Shown: one piece after another, positions 15,525 through 23,669 of the stretch
Layout of the letters: every line of letters starts with the position of its first letter
How positions within the stretch are numbered: the first letter of the stretch is position 1
Assembly (NCBI GenBank): GCA_900544235.1
Contig: UQUL01000021.1
Span: 1-32,585, forward strand
Source: an uncultured Collinsella sp.
GTDB taxonomy: Bacteria; Actinomycetota; Coriobacteriia; Coriobacteriales; Coriobacteriaceae
DNA: 32,585 bases
Direction: 5' to 3'
Notes under the pieces: model-generated
Database searches by the model: none
What the model was told of the DNA's origin: nothing
The model's input: only the letters and a program-made list of their open reading frames with translations
Position numbers and translations under genes: made by a program

Positions 15525-17384
15525 ATGAATCCGTACACTTCCTCCGGTTCGGTCGCCACGATGACGGCCAACGTGTCCGGCAACGATAGCCTCAACGACC
15601 TGGGAGACGGTCCGCGCCAGCCCGGCGATCCCGAGCGCTATCCCGTGGGTGCGGTGACCCGCCGCCTGCTGGGCTATGTCCGTCCGCACCGCGTCTCGTT
15701 TGCGGCATCGTTTTTGAGTGCCGCCGTCTCGGTGATTCTGCAGCTCTACACGCCCATTCTCATTGGCGAGGGCATCGACCTTATCGTCGCCGCCGGGCAG
15801 GTGGACTTCGATGCGCTGCTGCCGCTCGTTACCAAGCTCGCGATTGTCGTCGTAGGTGCTGCGGCCTTCCAGTGGCTGCAGGGCTATTGCGTCAACCGCC
15901 TGTCCTACGAAACGGTGCGCGACATGCGCGTGGAGGCGAGCGATAAGCTCAGCCGCATGCCGCTCAGCTTTATCGACAGCCATGCCCACGGCGACCTTAT
16001 GAGCCGCGTGGTCAACGACGTCGATCAGGTGGGCGACGGTCTGCTGCAGGGCTTTACGCAGCTCTTCACCGGTGTTATCACCATCGTGGGCACGCTCGCG
16101 TTTATGCTCTCCATTAACCTGACCATGACGCTCGTGGTGGTACTCGTCACGCCGCTTTCCATTTTTGCAGCTGGTGCCGTCGCCAAGCTTTCCAATAAGA
16201 GCTTCACTGCTCAACAGCGCATCCAGGGCCAACTCGGCGGTCATATCGAGGAGTATGTGGGTGAGCAAAAGCTCGTGGACGCCTTCGCCTACGGCCCGCA
16301 TGCTCAACAGCGCTTCGATGTTCTCAACGCCGAGCTCTATACGGCGGGCGAGCGCGCGCAGTTTATGGGTTCGCTTTCTAACCCCGGCACGCGCTTTATC
16401 AATAACATCATCTACGCCGTGGTCGCCGTGATCGGCTGCGCGGGCGTGATCACGGGCGTGCCCGCGGCGCTCACGGTGGGCGGCGTGCAGATCTTCCTGT
16501 CCTATGCTAACCAGTACACCAAGCCGTTCAACGAGGTCACCAACGTCATTACGCAGATCCAGACGGCGTATGCCTCGGCGCGCCGTATGTTTGCGCTGCT
16601 CGATGCGCGCGAGCAGGAGCCCGATGCGCCAGATGCCGTGGAACTTGCCGCACCGCAGGGCGAGGTCGCCCTTGAGCATGTGGACTTTAGCTACGTGCCC
16701 GACCGCAGGCTGCTGCAGGACATCTGCATCGAGGCTAAGCCCGGCATGCGCTTTGCCCTGGTCGGTCCTACGGGCTGTGGCAAGACGACGCTCATCAATT
16801 TGCTACTGCGTTTTTACGATATCGATGCCGGTCGCATTGCGGTCGATGGTCGTTCCTCGCGTGACTACACGCGCGCAAGCCTGCGCCGCGCCTTTGGCAT
16901 GGTGCTGCAGGACACTTGGCTGTTCGAGGGCACGGTGGCGGACAACATCGCTTACGGTTGCCCAGGAGCTACGCGCGAGCAGGTTGTCGAAGCCGCCAAG
17001 CGCGCTCATGCGCATAAGTTTATCGTGCAGCTGCCAGGCGGCTACGATACGGTGATCGGCGAGGACGGCGGCACGTTTAGCCAGGGCCAAAAGCAGCTGC
17101 TGTGCATCGCACGCGTCATGCTCACCGACCCGGCGATTCTGCTGCTGGACGAGGCGACCTCGAGTATCGATACCCGCACCGAGCTGCAGGTGCAGGCGGC
17201 ATTCGACGAGCTCACGGCCGGTCGCACAAGCTTTGTCGTGGCGCACCGCCTGAGCACCGTCCGCAACGCCGACTGCATTCTGGTGATGCGCGACGGGCAG
17301 ATTATCGAGCGCGGCACGCACGACGAGCTGCTAGCGGCAGGCGGCTTCTACGCCGAACTCTACCGCAGCCAATTCGCCCAGTGA
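15525..17384 (+). CDS. ABC exporter half-transporter, catalytic-site subunit
   Basis: This is the second subunit of the exporter, 619 residues. ATG 15525 abuts the upstream stop, and AAAGGAGGG supplies its ribosome site. Residues 1-40 are a polar Ser/Gly/Asn-rich lead, then six helices. The ATPase domain shows Walker A GPTGCGKTT near 413, signature SQGQKQ near 518, Walker B LLLDEATSS near 540 with catalytic Glu, and H-loop His near 573 (VAHRLST). As in the exporter at 1-3429, the altered SQGQ pairs with the partner's degenerate Walker B, leaving one competent site. It ends 28 bases before the convergent ATPase gene, with no visible terminator between them. The substrate is unknown. Confidence 0.94.
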   Translation: MNPYTSSGSVATMTANVSGNDSLNDLGDGPRQPGDPERYPVGAVTRRLLGYVRPHRVSFAASFLSAAVSVILQLYTPILIGEGIDLIVAAGQVDFDALLPLVTKLAIVVVGAAAFQWLQGYCVNRLSYETVRDMRVEASDKLSRMPLSFIDSHAHGDLMSRVVNDVDQVGDGLLQGFTQLFTGVITIVGTLAFMLSINLTMTLVVVLVTPLSIFAAGAVAKLSNKSFTAQQRIQGQLGGHIEEYVGEQKLVDAFAYGPHAQQRFDVLNAELYTAGERAQFMGSLSNPGTRFINNIIYAVVAVIGCAGVITGVPAALTVGGVQIFLSYANQYTKPFNEVTNVITQIQTAYASARRMFALLDAREQEPDAPDAVELAAPQGEVALEHVDFSYVPDRRLLQDICIEAKPGMRFALVGPTGCGKTTLINLLLRFYDIDAGRIAVDGRSSRDYTRASLRRAFGMVLQDTWLFEGTVADNIAYGCPGATREQVVEAAKRAHAHKFIVQLPGGYDTVIGEDGGTFSQGQKQLLCIARVMLTDPAILLLDEATSSIDTRTELQVQAAFDELTAGRTSFVVAHRLSTVRNADCILVMRDGQIIERGTHDELLAAGGFYAELYRSQFAQ

Positions 17385-17412
17385 GCAAGCCCGTGGGGCA
17401 TGTAATGCAGCG

Positions 17413-18678
17413 CTAGGGCGCGAGTGTGTCAGCGGGGGCAACGATAATGCCCTCGGGCGTTGTGTGGGCCGGCATGCCGAACCCGATGACGATGAGCTTG
17501 GCCGCGGGCGGTCTCTCGCCACGCTCGACAAGTTTGCGCTCGAGTCGAAGCAGGTTTGCAGATGCCTCGGGGATCTGCGGACTTCCGAGTTTTACTTCCA
17601 CGGCAATCCAAGTTCCATCGCGCCTGTGTATAACGGCGTCGACTTCGAGATCGTCGGCGTCGTGGTAGTGGGACACCGACGAGTCGTTTGCGGCTGCATA
17701 GACCTTAAGGTCGTGCAGGACGAGGGATTCGAAGAGCAGTCCCAGCGTCTTCGGGTCAGATGCCAATGATTCCGGATTTGCTCCGAGCAGCGCAACGGCA
17801 AGCGAAGGGTCGGCAAGGTGCCTTTTTGCGCTTTGCCGCAGCTTTACCGGCGACCTGAGCGCCGGATGCCAAGCCGGGATATCATCGATGATATTGATTC
17901 GTCTCAGAGCATCCATGTATCTGGAGACCGAATTCTTCGAAACGCCGGTACCGATATCTTTGTCGATGGACTTCGATCCGGCAAGCGTCGACTCATTTCG
18001 CGCAAGCGATGTCAAAAGAGACCTGACCTTGACCGGATCACGCTTAACGCCGTCAGTTCTAGAAACATCCGATTCGCATACGCCATCAACATAAGCAGCG
18101 GCAATCCGCATGGCATTTTCAGTTGTTTTTCCCATCGCTTGAGGCCAACCGCCACGACACAGCAAATCGGCGATACCGGAGATGCCGGCAATCGATCCGA
18201 CTGCCTGCTTAGCAGGATGACCTGAAAGCAGCGCTCCGATAGTGACTAAGCCAGAAGAAACGCCAAGCTCGAACAGCGTCATGGTATCCATTCGCAACCT
18301 TGCTATTCGTCCAACGCCACTATGCATCGGCTGCTTCGAATCTCGCGGCGTTGCTGAGCCCGTAAGAATAAACTGTCCGGATTCTCCCTGTCTTGCGTCA
18401 CACTCGAAACGTACGGCATCCCACAGCTTTGGCTCTTCCTGCCATTCATCGATGAGCCTAGGAGAGGGTCCTGCTATTGCCTGTGCTGGATCGATCTGAG
18501 CCAGCTGGAGGGCGGCAAAATTACCAGTTGGATCGGAAAGAGACAAGGATGATCTAGCAAAACGTTTTGCCGTAGTGGTCTTTCCGCACCACTTTGGGCC
18601 TTGAATGAGAACCGCACCGAAGATATCGAGATTATGCCTGATTACCTTATCGATGCATCTGTCTACATATCTATCCAT
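17413..18678 (-). CDS. COG1373-type AAA ATPase with DUF4143 and nuclease-like C-terminus
   Basis: This 421-residue protein belongs to a widespread ATPase family of unknown role, often in variable genome regions. Walker A is QGPKWCGKTT with Lys33, Walker B is RLIDEWQ near 90, and a sensor-like ILTGSATPRDS follows. Then come a winged-helix DUF4143 part and, near residues 340-360, LEVDAVIHRRDG-TWIAVEVKLG. This has the D-x(n)-ExK arrangement of PD-(D/E)xK nucleases, usually seen in this family. ATG 18678 follows AAGGAGG at 18683-18689. Base composition is less GC-rich and codon use plainer than in its neighbours, which hints at transfer. Four 23-bp direct repeats lie just upstream. It has no operon partner. 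Confidence 0.9.
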   Translation of the reverse strand: MDRYVDRCIDKVIRHNLDIFGAVLIQGPKWCGKTTTAKRFARSSLSLSDPTGNFAALQLAQIDPAQAIAGPSPRLIDEWQEEPKLWDAVRFECDARQGESGQFILTGSATPRDSKQPMHSGVGRIARLRMDTMTLFELGVSSGLVTIGALLSGHPAKQAVGSIAGISGIADLLCRGGWPQAMGKTTENAMRIAAAYVDGVCESDVSRTDGVKRDPVKVRSLLTSLARNESTLAGSKSIDKDIGTGVSKNSVSRYMDALRRINIIDDIPAWHPALRSPVKLRQSAKRHLADPSLAVALLGANPESLASDPKTLGLLFESLVLHDLKVYAAANDSSVSHYHDADDLEVDAVIHRRDGTWIAVEVKLGSPQIPEASANLLRLERKLVERGERPPAAKLIVIGFGMPAHTTPEGIIVAPADTLAP

Positions 18679-18726
18679 ACTGCCTCCTTCTTTAATTGCT
18701 TTGATTATGTATTCTACCAGCAACGT

Positions 18727-18818
18727 GGTGACGATTAACGATAATTTGAGGTGATGATTAACGGAGAATTATGGTGACGATTGATGGCATATTATGGTGA
18801 CGATTGTCATTGATTCGG
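18727..18818. repeat. Four tandem 23-bp direct repeats
   Basis: Units begin at 18727, 18750, 18773 and 18796, exactly 23 bases apart, each opening with GGTGAYGATT (GGTGACGATTAACG, GGTGATGATTAACG, GGTGACGATTGATG, GGTGACGATTGTCA). The first three end in AT-rich bases. The array lies 49 bases upstream of the minus-strand ATPase start. A spacing of about two helix turns fits an array of protein-binding sites. Confidence 0.8.
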
Positions 18819-18920
18819 GGGCAGGGCCGCTTGACTGTCCCAAATTTTAAAAAGTATGGGGCTTGCGCTGCGGGCATTTGTCCAAAGATGTTGCCTGCGT
18901 CGCCAATCGACAGACGGTGG

Positions 18921-18948
18921 TTTACATCTGTCACGTTAGTACTAAGAT
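18921..18948 (+). promoter_or_regulatory. Promoter of the flavodoxin-like gene
   Basis: TTTACA (18921-18926) and TAAGAT (18943-18948) are 16 bases apart. The expected start near 18955 leaves a leader of about 50 bases. Confidence 0.6.
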
Positions 18949-19007
18949 ATTCATCTAATAAATTGCATTAGTGGCTTTAGTTTTTGGGGAAACGAGGCAA
19001 CGTGACT

Positions 19008-19559
19008 ATGACGTGCTCTTTGGTGGTTAACAGCAAGAGCGGTAATACCAGGATGGTTTCGGGCGCGATCAAGCGCGCTCTGCAGGCTGCGGGCGTTGAG
19101 TTTGTCCATGCCGCGGCGTTGAGCGACGATGCGGATGCAGATCAGGTTGCGCTCGAGGCGCAGGGTGCCTGCGCGGCCGACACGGTGCTCGTCGGTTTTT
19201 GGTGCGACAAGGGCGCGTGCACGCCTTCGGTCGCGGCGTTGCTCTCCGCCTTGCACGGCAAGCGCGTGTTCCTGTTTGGCACCTGCGGCTTTGGGGCCGA
19301 CCAGAGCTATTATCAGCAGATTATCGACCGCGTAACTTCCAATTTGGCTGGGGATGCCGAGCTTGCGGGCTGGGCGATGTGCCAGGGCAAGATGGGCCCC
19401 GCGGTCAAGCAGCGCTACGAGGCCATGCTCGAGCAAGATCCCGAAAACGCTCGCTATAAGATGCTGCTCGACAACTGGGTTGCCGCGAAGGACCATCCCA
19501 CCAAGGAAGATCTGGATAACATGGCTGCAGCCGCCAAAAAGGCCGTTTTGGGCGAGTAG
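19008..19559 (+). CDS. Flavodoxin-like protein
   Basis: This is a flavodoxin-fold protein of 183 residues, probably binding FMN and acting in electron transfer in the cytoplasm. VVNSKSGNTRM (residues 6-16) is the phosphate-binding loop (S-x-S/T-G-N-T pattern). DTVLVGFWCDKGACTP and FLFGTCGFGADQSYY match the second and third flavin loops. The C-terminal 50 residues are helical, with YEAMLEQDPENARYKMLLDNW. Start choice: ATG 19008 lies ten bases after GAGG; a GTG at 19002 is also possible. It has its own promoter and terminator. The redox partner is unknown. Confidence 0.85.
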   Translation: MTCSLVVNSKSGNTRMVSGAIKRALQAAGVEFVHAAALSDDADADQVALEAQGACAADTVLVGFWCDKGACTPSVAALLSALHGKRVFLFGTCGFGADQSYYQQIIDRVTSNLAGDAELAGWAMCQGKMGPAVKQRYEAMLEQDPENARYKMLLDNWVAAKDHPTKEDLDNMAAAAKKAVLGE

Positions 19560-19601
19560 CTTCGTCGTTCGCGGTCCTTCGTGCAAAACAATACAAATGT
19601 G

Positions 19602-19630
19602 AAAGCCCCGAGATTCTCGAGGCTTTTTTC
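19602..19630 (+). terminator. Terminator after the flavodoxin-like gene
   Basis: AAAGCCCCGAG and CTCGAGGCTTTTTT form a hairpin with a 3-base loop and a T6 tail, 43 bases past the stop. Confidence 0.9.
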
Positions 19631-19744
19631 TTGACACTCGTGGGCGCAACCGTGGCAAGCGTTTGGGACGATATTTTCCATCACCGCGATGACGAGACCG
19701 TCCTGGACGACACGCTCGCATGCGTTCGCTGGATGTATTCAGAG

Positions 19745-19887
19745 TGGGACGGGCTTTCCGGATGGATGGGGATTCGGAAAGTGCGTCCCAGAATTTGCTT
19801 TTGGAGTGGGATGCAGTTTCCCAACGGGGCCGTAAGCGGAAACTGCATCCCGTTCCGGACGTGAATTCTGGGACACGGTTTCCGGAT
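19745..19887. repeat. Nested palindrome cluster
   Basis: Outer arms 19772-19795 and 19864-19887 pair at 20 of 24 positions (GTCCCAGAATT against AATTCTGGGAC is perfect). Inside them GGGATGCAGTTTCC (19808-19821) and GGAAACTGCATCCC (19838-19851) pair perfectly. On the left another hairpin uses 19745-19763 against 19772-19790. TTTCCGGAT occurs at both ends. The 560-base gap around it, 19560-20121, has no credible gene; 19631-19740 shows nothing I recognise. Confidence 0.65.
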
Positions 19888-19888
19888 A

Positions 19889-19914
19889 CAAAAAAGGCCA
19901 CATGACGTGGCCTT
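19889..19914 (-). terminator. Terminator, probably for the LTA-synthase-like gene
   Basis: On the minus strand AAGGCCAC, a 5-base loop and GTGGCCTT are followed by TTTT, a typical intrinsic terminator. It faces the gene ending at 20122, with the big palindrome 19972-20102 between them. Confidence 0.65.
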
Positions 19915-19971
19915 CAACTTATATATATTCAGCAGATTCCCCCATGACAAGCCGCGCTTCAACACCGAGGC

Positions 19972-20102
19972 GTCTGCCCGGCCGGCGCGGAATGTAAGGT
20001 TCATCGCGAGTTCCGCACGAGCCGGAGAGCACTTAATGTGCTCTCCGTGCGAGCAGGACTGCCCGAGCAGGGAATCTTACATTCCGCGCCGGCCGGGCAG
20101 AC
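19972..20102. repeat. 131-bp cruciform-capable palindrome
   Basis: Arms 19972-20002 and 20072-20102 pair at 30 of 31 positions (GTCTGCCCGGCCGGCGCGG ...). In the centre GGAGAGCAC, TTAAT, GTGCTCTCC make a second perfect hairpin. It begins 19 bases after the end of the minus-strand sulfatase gene, so it would also fold at the end of that mRNA. Confidence 0.8.
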
Positions 20103-20121
20103 GAACCGGGATACAGGCCCG

Positions 20122-22422
20122 CTACTTAATCTTGGTCGTACCCGGCGCCAGGTTGGGGTCGGTCTCGTTGGCCTCGGTCTGGAAGTGCTCGGTGTACACG
20201 TTCTTGCCGTCGCGGAACATCTCGTAGTATTGCATCTTGGCGTAATCCTCGCGCGCCTTGGTTGCGGCAGCGGCAGCGGCGTCGTCACCGGTGACGTTGG
20301 AGGAGAGCGCCCAGCGCAGGCTGGCGTCCTCGTAGCCCACGGAGTTGATAGCGGGCAGCGACTCGCGCAGCGTCATGTGCGCCTTCTGATAGTCGGTCAG
20401 CGGTGCGCCGATCAGCTGCATCAGCTGCGTGGACAGGTAGTTGGTGGACAGGTCGTCGACCTCGCTTGTCTGGTCGCAGCCGGCAACGTCGTAGTTGGCC
20501 CAGATGATGTAATCGGTCTGCCACAGGCGCTCCTGATGCGTGGCGTCGTCCTCGCCGGTAAACCACTTATCGTTGAACTTGGACGGGAAGAACGGCTGGT
20601 GGTCGCCCCAGAACACCACGACCACCTTACGGTCGAGCTTGCTCAGGGCGTTGAGGAAGTAGCGAAGCGCCTGGTCGGACTGCTCGATGCACGAGACATA
20701 CTCGTCGACATCGGAGAGCGTGCCGTCCTCGACGGTCTTGGTGTCCAGGTCGGTCGTGTCGATGTTCAGATGCATCTGCTTGTCGACCGGAAGCAGGCCC
20801 GTGTCGTAGCCCGAGTGGTTCTGCATGGTCACGTCGAAGATAAACTGAGGATCGGCGTTCTGGTCGAGCAGCTCAAGAATCTTGTCGTAGGTCGCCTGGT
20901 CGGTCACCATGCCGCGCAGGGTGTCGGCTCCCTGGAAGTCGTTGATGGACAGGAACTGGTCAAAGCCAAAGTCCTTGTACACGTTCTCGCGGTTCCAGTT
21001 GGTCGCGTGGTTGGGGTGCATGGCGGTGGTGGAATATCCGAGCGACTTGAACTGCTCTGCCAGGTTCCCGGTCGTTTCCATGTTGTAGATGGTGTAGGGG
21101 TACACGCCCGAGCCCAGGTTGGCCATGGAGTTGCCGGTCATAAACTCAAACTCGGTATTGGCCGTGCCGCCGCCGTAGGCGCTCACGTAGAGCTTGCCGC
21201 GGCTGAGGCAGTTGGACAGGCTCTTAAAGTACTGCGGGCCTTCGTAGCCGGCGCGCATGTTCTGGTAGATCGAAAGATCCGAGAAGGTCTCGTTCATGAT
21301 GGCGATGACCGTGGGCTTCTCGCTATCGAACTGCTCCTTTGCGGCGGCGCGCTCGTCGCTCTTGGCCGCGTCGGACTTGTCGTAGGCCTTGGCGTACTTT
21401 TTGAGCGTGGCCTTGGCGTCGTCGACGGAGTAGTCGGCGGGTTTTGGCGGCTTGATGGACTGCGCCGCGCTAATGAAAGCGGGCAGGTAGCCCTCGCGCC
21501 AGTAGCTCTCGAGCGGGCGCCAGGTGTAGACGGTGATGCCGAGGGTGTTGTAGTAGTCGATGAGCGTGACGTGCGCGGTCACGCCGCCCAGGCACAGCAC
21601 GGCGACGAGCAGGTTGGTGAGCAGCATGCGCTTGGCGTTGGCGGCGCCCTTCTGACGGTGCGGTGCCACCAGGCCGGCGTACTCGCATAGCAGCATGGCG
21701 ATGGCGGTAAAGCCCATGGACAGCACGCAGAACAGCGAGATGGAGAAGGTGTAGCCGGTGCCGGCGACCGCGGCGGCGGTGGAGATGGCCGAAAGGTCGC
21801 CCGGCTGGATGGGCATGGATTTAAACGTGATGACGAAGAACTCGGCAATGCCCAGGACAAAGAGGGCAAAGGCCAAGACCGCGGGGGCTGCGCCGTGGCG
21901 CTGGAACAGGAAGAACAGGCCGACCATGAGCGTGGCGATGATGGCCCATTCGAGCAGGATGCACAGGGGGTAGACCCAGGTAAAGTCGTGGTTGGACGAG
22001 ACCTCCATGCCCAGCAGCGCAAAGACGCCGGCGAGCAGCAGGCACAGGACGGCGGCGACGAGCGGTTTGCCCACAAAGGCGCCGCGCAGGCGGGCGAGCT
22101 TGCCGGTGGGGGCGGGGGCGTTGGGCCCGGCGAACGCAAAGACGCGCGGGGCGATGCGGTCGCGGGCGATGCTGGCCCAAGCGCAGCCGGTGAGGATGGC
22201 GTTGGTCAGGATGAGCATCACAAAGGCGAGCGGCTCGTTTTGCGCGACAAGGCCAATAGCGCCCCAGACGGTCAAAAAGAGCTGGAACAGGCCGAAGGCG
22301 ACGCTCCAGGCGAAGGCGCCCTTGGCAACGGTGCCCGACTGAGCGCGAATGGCCTTGGCTTCGCGCAAAACAAGGTAGACGGTCGCCGCAAGACCGACGA
22401 GCGAGATGGCGGCAGCGAACAT
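20122..22422 (-). CDS. LTA synthase family membrane sulfatase
   Basis: This is a 766-residue membrane enzyme of the LtaS/phosphoglycerol transferase family, which moves glycerol-phosphate-type groups from phospholipid to a cell-envelope polymer or glycan. Residues 1-300 hold about seven or eight hydrophobic helices, more than the five of S. aureus LtaS. The outer catalytic domain follows: IAIMNETFSDL with nucleophile Thr379, YGGGTANTEFEFMTGNSM, AMHPNHATNWNRENVYKDFGF, DVTMQNHSGYD and FWGDHQPF, all metal- or substrate-site motifs of the family. I start at ATG 22422, with GAGGAG eight bases upstream, not at the in-frame GTG 22437. It has no operon partners. The polymer it builds is not known; Coriobacteriia need not make classical LTA. 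Confidence 0.92.
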   Translation of the reverse strand: MFAAAISLVGLAATVYLVLREAKAIRAQSGTVAKGAFAWSVAFGLFQLFLTVWGAIGLVAQNEPLAFVMLILTNAILTGCAWASIARDRIAPRVFAFAGPNAPAPTGKLARLRGAFVGKPLVAAVLCLLLAGVFALLGMEVSSNHDFTWVYPLCILLEWAIIATLMVGLFFLFQRHGAAPAVLAFALFVLGIAEFFVITFKSMPIQPGDLSAISTAAAVAGTGYTFSISLFCVLSMGFTAIAMLLCEYAGLVAPHRQKGAANAKRMLLTNLLVAVLCLGGVTAHVTLIDYYNTLGITVYTWRPLESYWREGYLPAFISAAQSIKPPKPADYSVDDAKATLKKYAKAYDKSDAAKSDERAAAKEQFDSEKPTVIAIMNETFSDLSIYQNMRAGYEGPQYFKSLSNCLSRGKLYVSAYGGGTANTEFEFMTGNSMANLGSGVYPYTIYNMETTGNLAEQFKSLGYSTTAMHPNHATNWNRENVYKDFGFDQFLSINDFQGADTLRGMVTDQATYDKILELLDQNADPQFIFDVTMQNHSGYDTGLLPVDKQMHLNIDTTDLDTKTVEDGTLSDVDEYVSCIEQSDQALRYFLNALSKLDRKVVVVFWGDHQPFFPSKFNDKWFTGEDDATHQERLWQTDYIIWANYDVAGCDQTSEVDDLSTNYLSTQLMQLIGAPLTDYQKAHMTLRESLPAINSVGYEDASLRWALSSNVTGDDAAAAAATKAREDYAKMQYYEMFRDGKNVYTEHFQTEANETDPNLAPGTTKIK

Positions 22423-22635
22423 GCTGAGACTCCTCACAAACTAAAACGTACGAAAGCGGGGGTTTACCCGATTGTTACCAAGATATGCGCTGCAATTGGT
22501 GGCTGCGCACAACAACCAGCCATATTAACGCGCACGTGCGGCGGTGTGGCGCAATGTAGTGGCGGCCTGCGCGATAATGGACGGGAATTACACGGAAACG
22601 TAAAGGCTTCTTAAAGAATTAGCGAGGATAGAGCT

Positions 22636-23511
22636 ATGGGCGAGCAGGTTTGTATGACGGGCACCGAGTACTGCGGCGGAGCTGTGGGCGTGGACGCGGG
22701 CGGCTATCCGGTCGAGACTACGGGCAACGCGGCGCTGGACATCTTGGAACACCGCTCGTCCACGCGTGCCTTCGCGCGTGATGATGACGACCGTCCCGTG
22801 GCGGTGACCGACGAGCAGCGGGCGGCGATCTTGCATGCGGCGAGCCGCGCGCCGTCGGCGGGCGCCATGATGATGTATTCCATCGTGAGCATCCGCGAGC
22901 AGGCAACGCTCGACCGCCTGGCCGACCTGTGCGACCACCAGCCCATGATCGCCAAGGCGCCCTGGGCACTTATATCTGTGGTCGACTATGCCAAGTGGAT
23001 CGATCTGTTTGAGCACGTGGGCTGCTTTGAGCCCGAGCTTGTAGAGCGTACGGGCAAGGCACCCCGCCGCGCGCCGGGTCTGGGCGACTTTGCCATCGCG
23101 GCTCAGGATGCCGTGATCGCCGCGCAAAACGCCGTGGTTGCCGCCGAGGCCCTGGGGCTGGGGAGCTGCTATATCGGCGACATCGTCGAGAACGCCGAGG
23201 AAGTTGCCGCGCTGCTCGATCTGCCGCCCTATACCATGCCGCTGTCGATGCTCATCATCGGCACGCCCCGTAAGGAGCGCCCGGCAATCGCGCACCCCGT
23301 GGTGAACCTGGTGCACGAGGAGCGCTACTGCCGTGCGGATGCCGCGACTATGGATGCGCAGGTGGCCGAGATGGATGCGATGTTTCGCCCGCACGCCCGC
23401 GAGGTGGGGGAGCGCGTCGTGGATATCTACACCCGCAAGCACACGAGCCCCTTTATGGCCGAGATGAGCCGCTCCATGGAGTGGTGGTTCAAAAACTGGC
23501 TCGGAAAATGA
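22636..23511 (+). CDS. Nitroreductase family protein
   Basis: This is an FMN-dependent NAD(P)H nitroreductase-fold protein of 291 residues. The family shows in ILEHRSSTRAF (residues 36-46, FMN phosphate contacts), ASRAPSAGAMMMYSIV near 69-84, AAQNAVVAAEALGLGSCYIGDI near 156-177 and MLIIGTPRKERP near 205. It is longer than the usual 200-240 residues, with a C-terminal helical extension of about 50 residues containing MEWWFKNWL. The ATG at 22636 follows AGCGAGGATAG. GATAAT at 22573-22578 is a possible -10. The natural substrate cannot be told; members act on nitroaromatics, quinones, flavins or enoate groups. Confidence 0.9.
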   Translation: MGEQVCMTGTEYCGGAVGVDAGGYPVETTGNAALDILEHRSSTRAFARDDDDRPVAVTDEQRAAILHAASRAPSAGAMMMYSIVSIREQATLDRLADLCDHQPMIAKAPWALISVVDYAKWIDLFEHVGCFEPELVERTGKAPRRAPGLGDFAIAAQDAVIAAQNAVVAAEALGLGSCYIGDIVENAEEVAALLDLPPYTMPLSMLIIGTPRKERPAIAHPVVNLVHEERYCRADAATMDAQVAEMDAMFRPHAREVGERVVDIYTRKHTSPFMAEMSRSMEWWFKNWLGK

Positions 23512-23515
23512 CGAA

Positions 23516-23544
23516 TGTGACAAGGGGATAGTCCCTTTGTCACA
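23516..23544. repeat. 29-bp palindromic intergenic repeat, copy 2
   Basis: TGTGACAAGGGGA, loop TAG, TCCCTTTGTCACA pair at 12 of 13 positions with a G-T wobble. This is the same 13-3-13 design and nearly the same sequence as 3430-3458. It starts five bases after the nitroreductase stop. Confidence 0.8.
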
Positions 23545-23628
23545 CTTCATATCGCCGCCGTGGCCTAAAGACTGTATAAATCTTTATCTAGCTGGGAAAA
23601 CAGTGCATTAAAACATGGGCCGATTACC

Positions 23629-23634
23629 TATAAT
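23629..23634 (+). promoter_or_regulatory. Probable -10 box of kup
   Basis: A perfect TATAAT lies 36 bases upstream of the kup ATG. No good -35 is seen at the right distance. The leader would be about 30 bases, too short for a c-di-AMP riboswitch. Confidence 0.5.
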
Positions 23635-23669
23635 CCCTTCGAACATTAAAGTTGGGAGGAAACCGGCTT

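Noticed and set aside
13662..16679. Reverse-strand open frame of 1005 codons
   Set aside because: It mirrors two well-supported ABC genes, has shadow-type composition and no ribosome site or known domain, despite its length.
18727..18818. CRISPR array
   Set aside because: Units abut with period 23 and no spacers, and there are no cas genes nearby; these are simple tandem repeats.
19631..19864. Possible 77-residue protein after the flavodoxin-like gene
   Set aside because: The second half is made of the palindrome cluster and there is no ribosome site; the first 40 codons resemble nothing I know. A gene remnant cannot be excluded.
23545..23669. c-di-AMP (ydaO) riboswitch ahead of kup
   Set aside because: The predicted transcript leader is only about 30 bases and the conserved riboswitch core is not visible.
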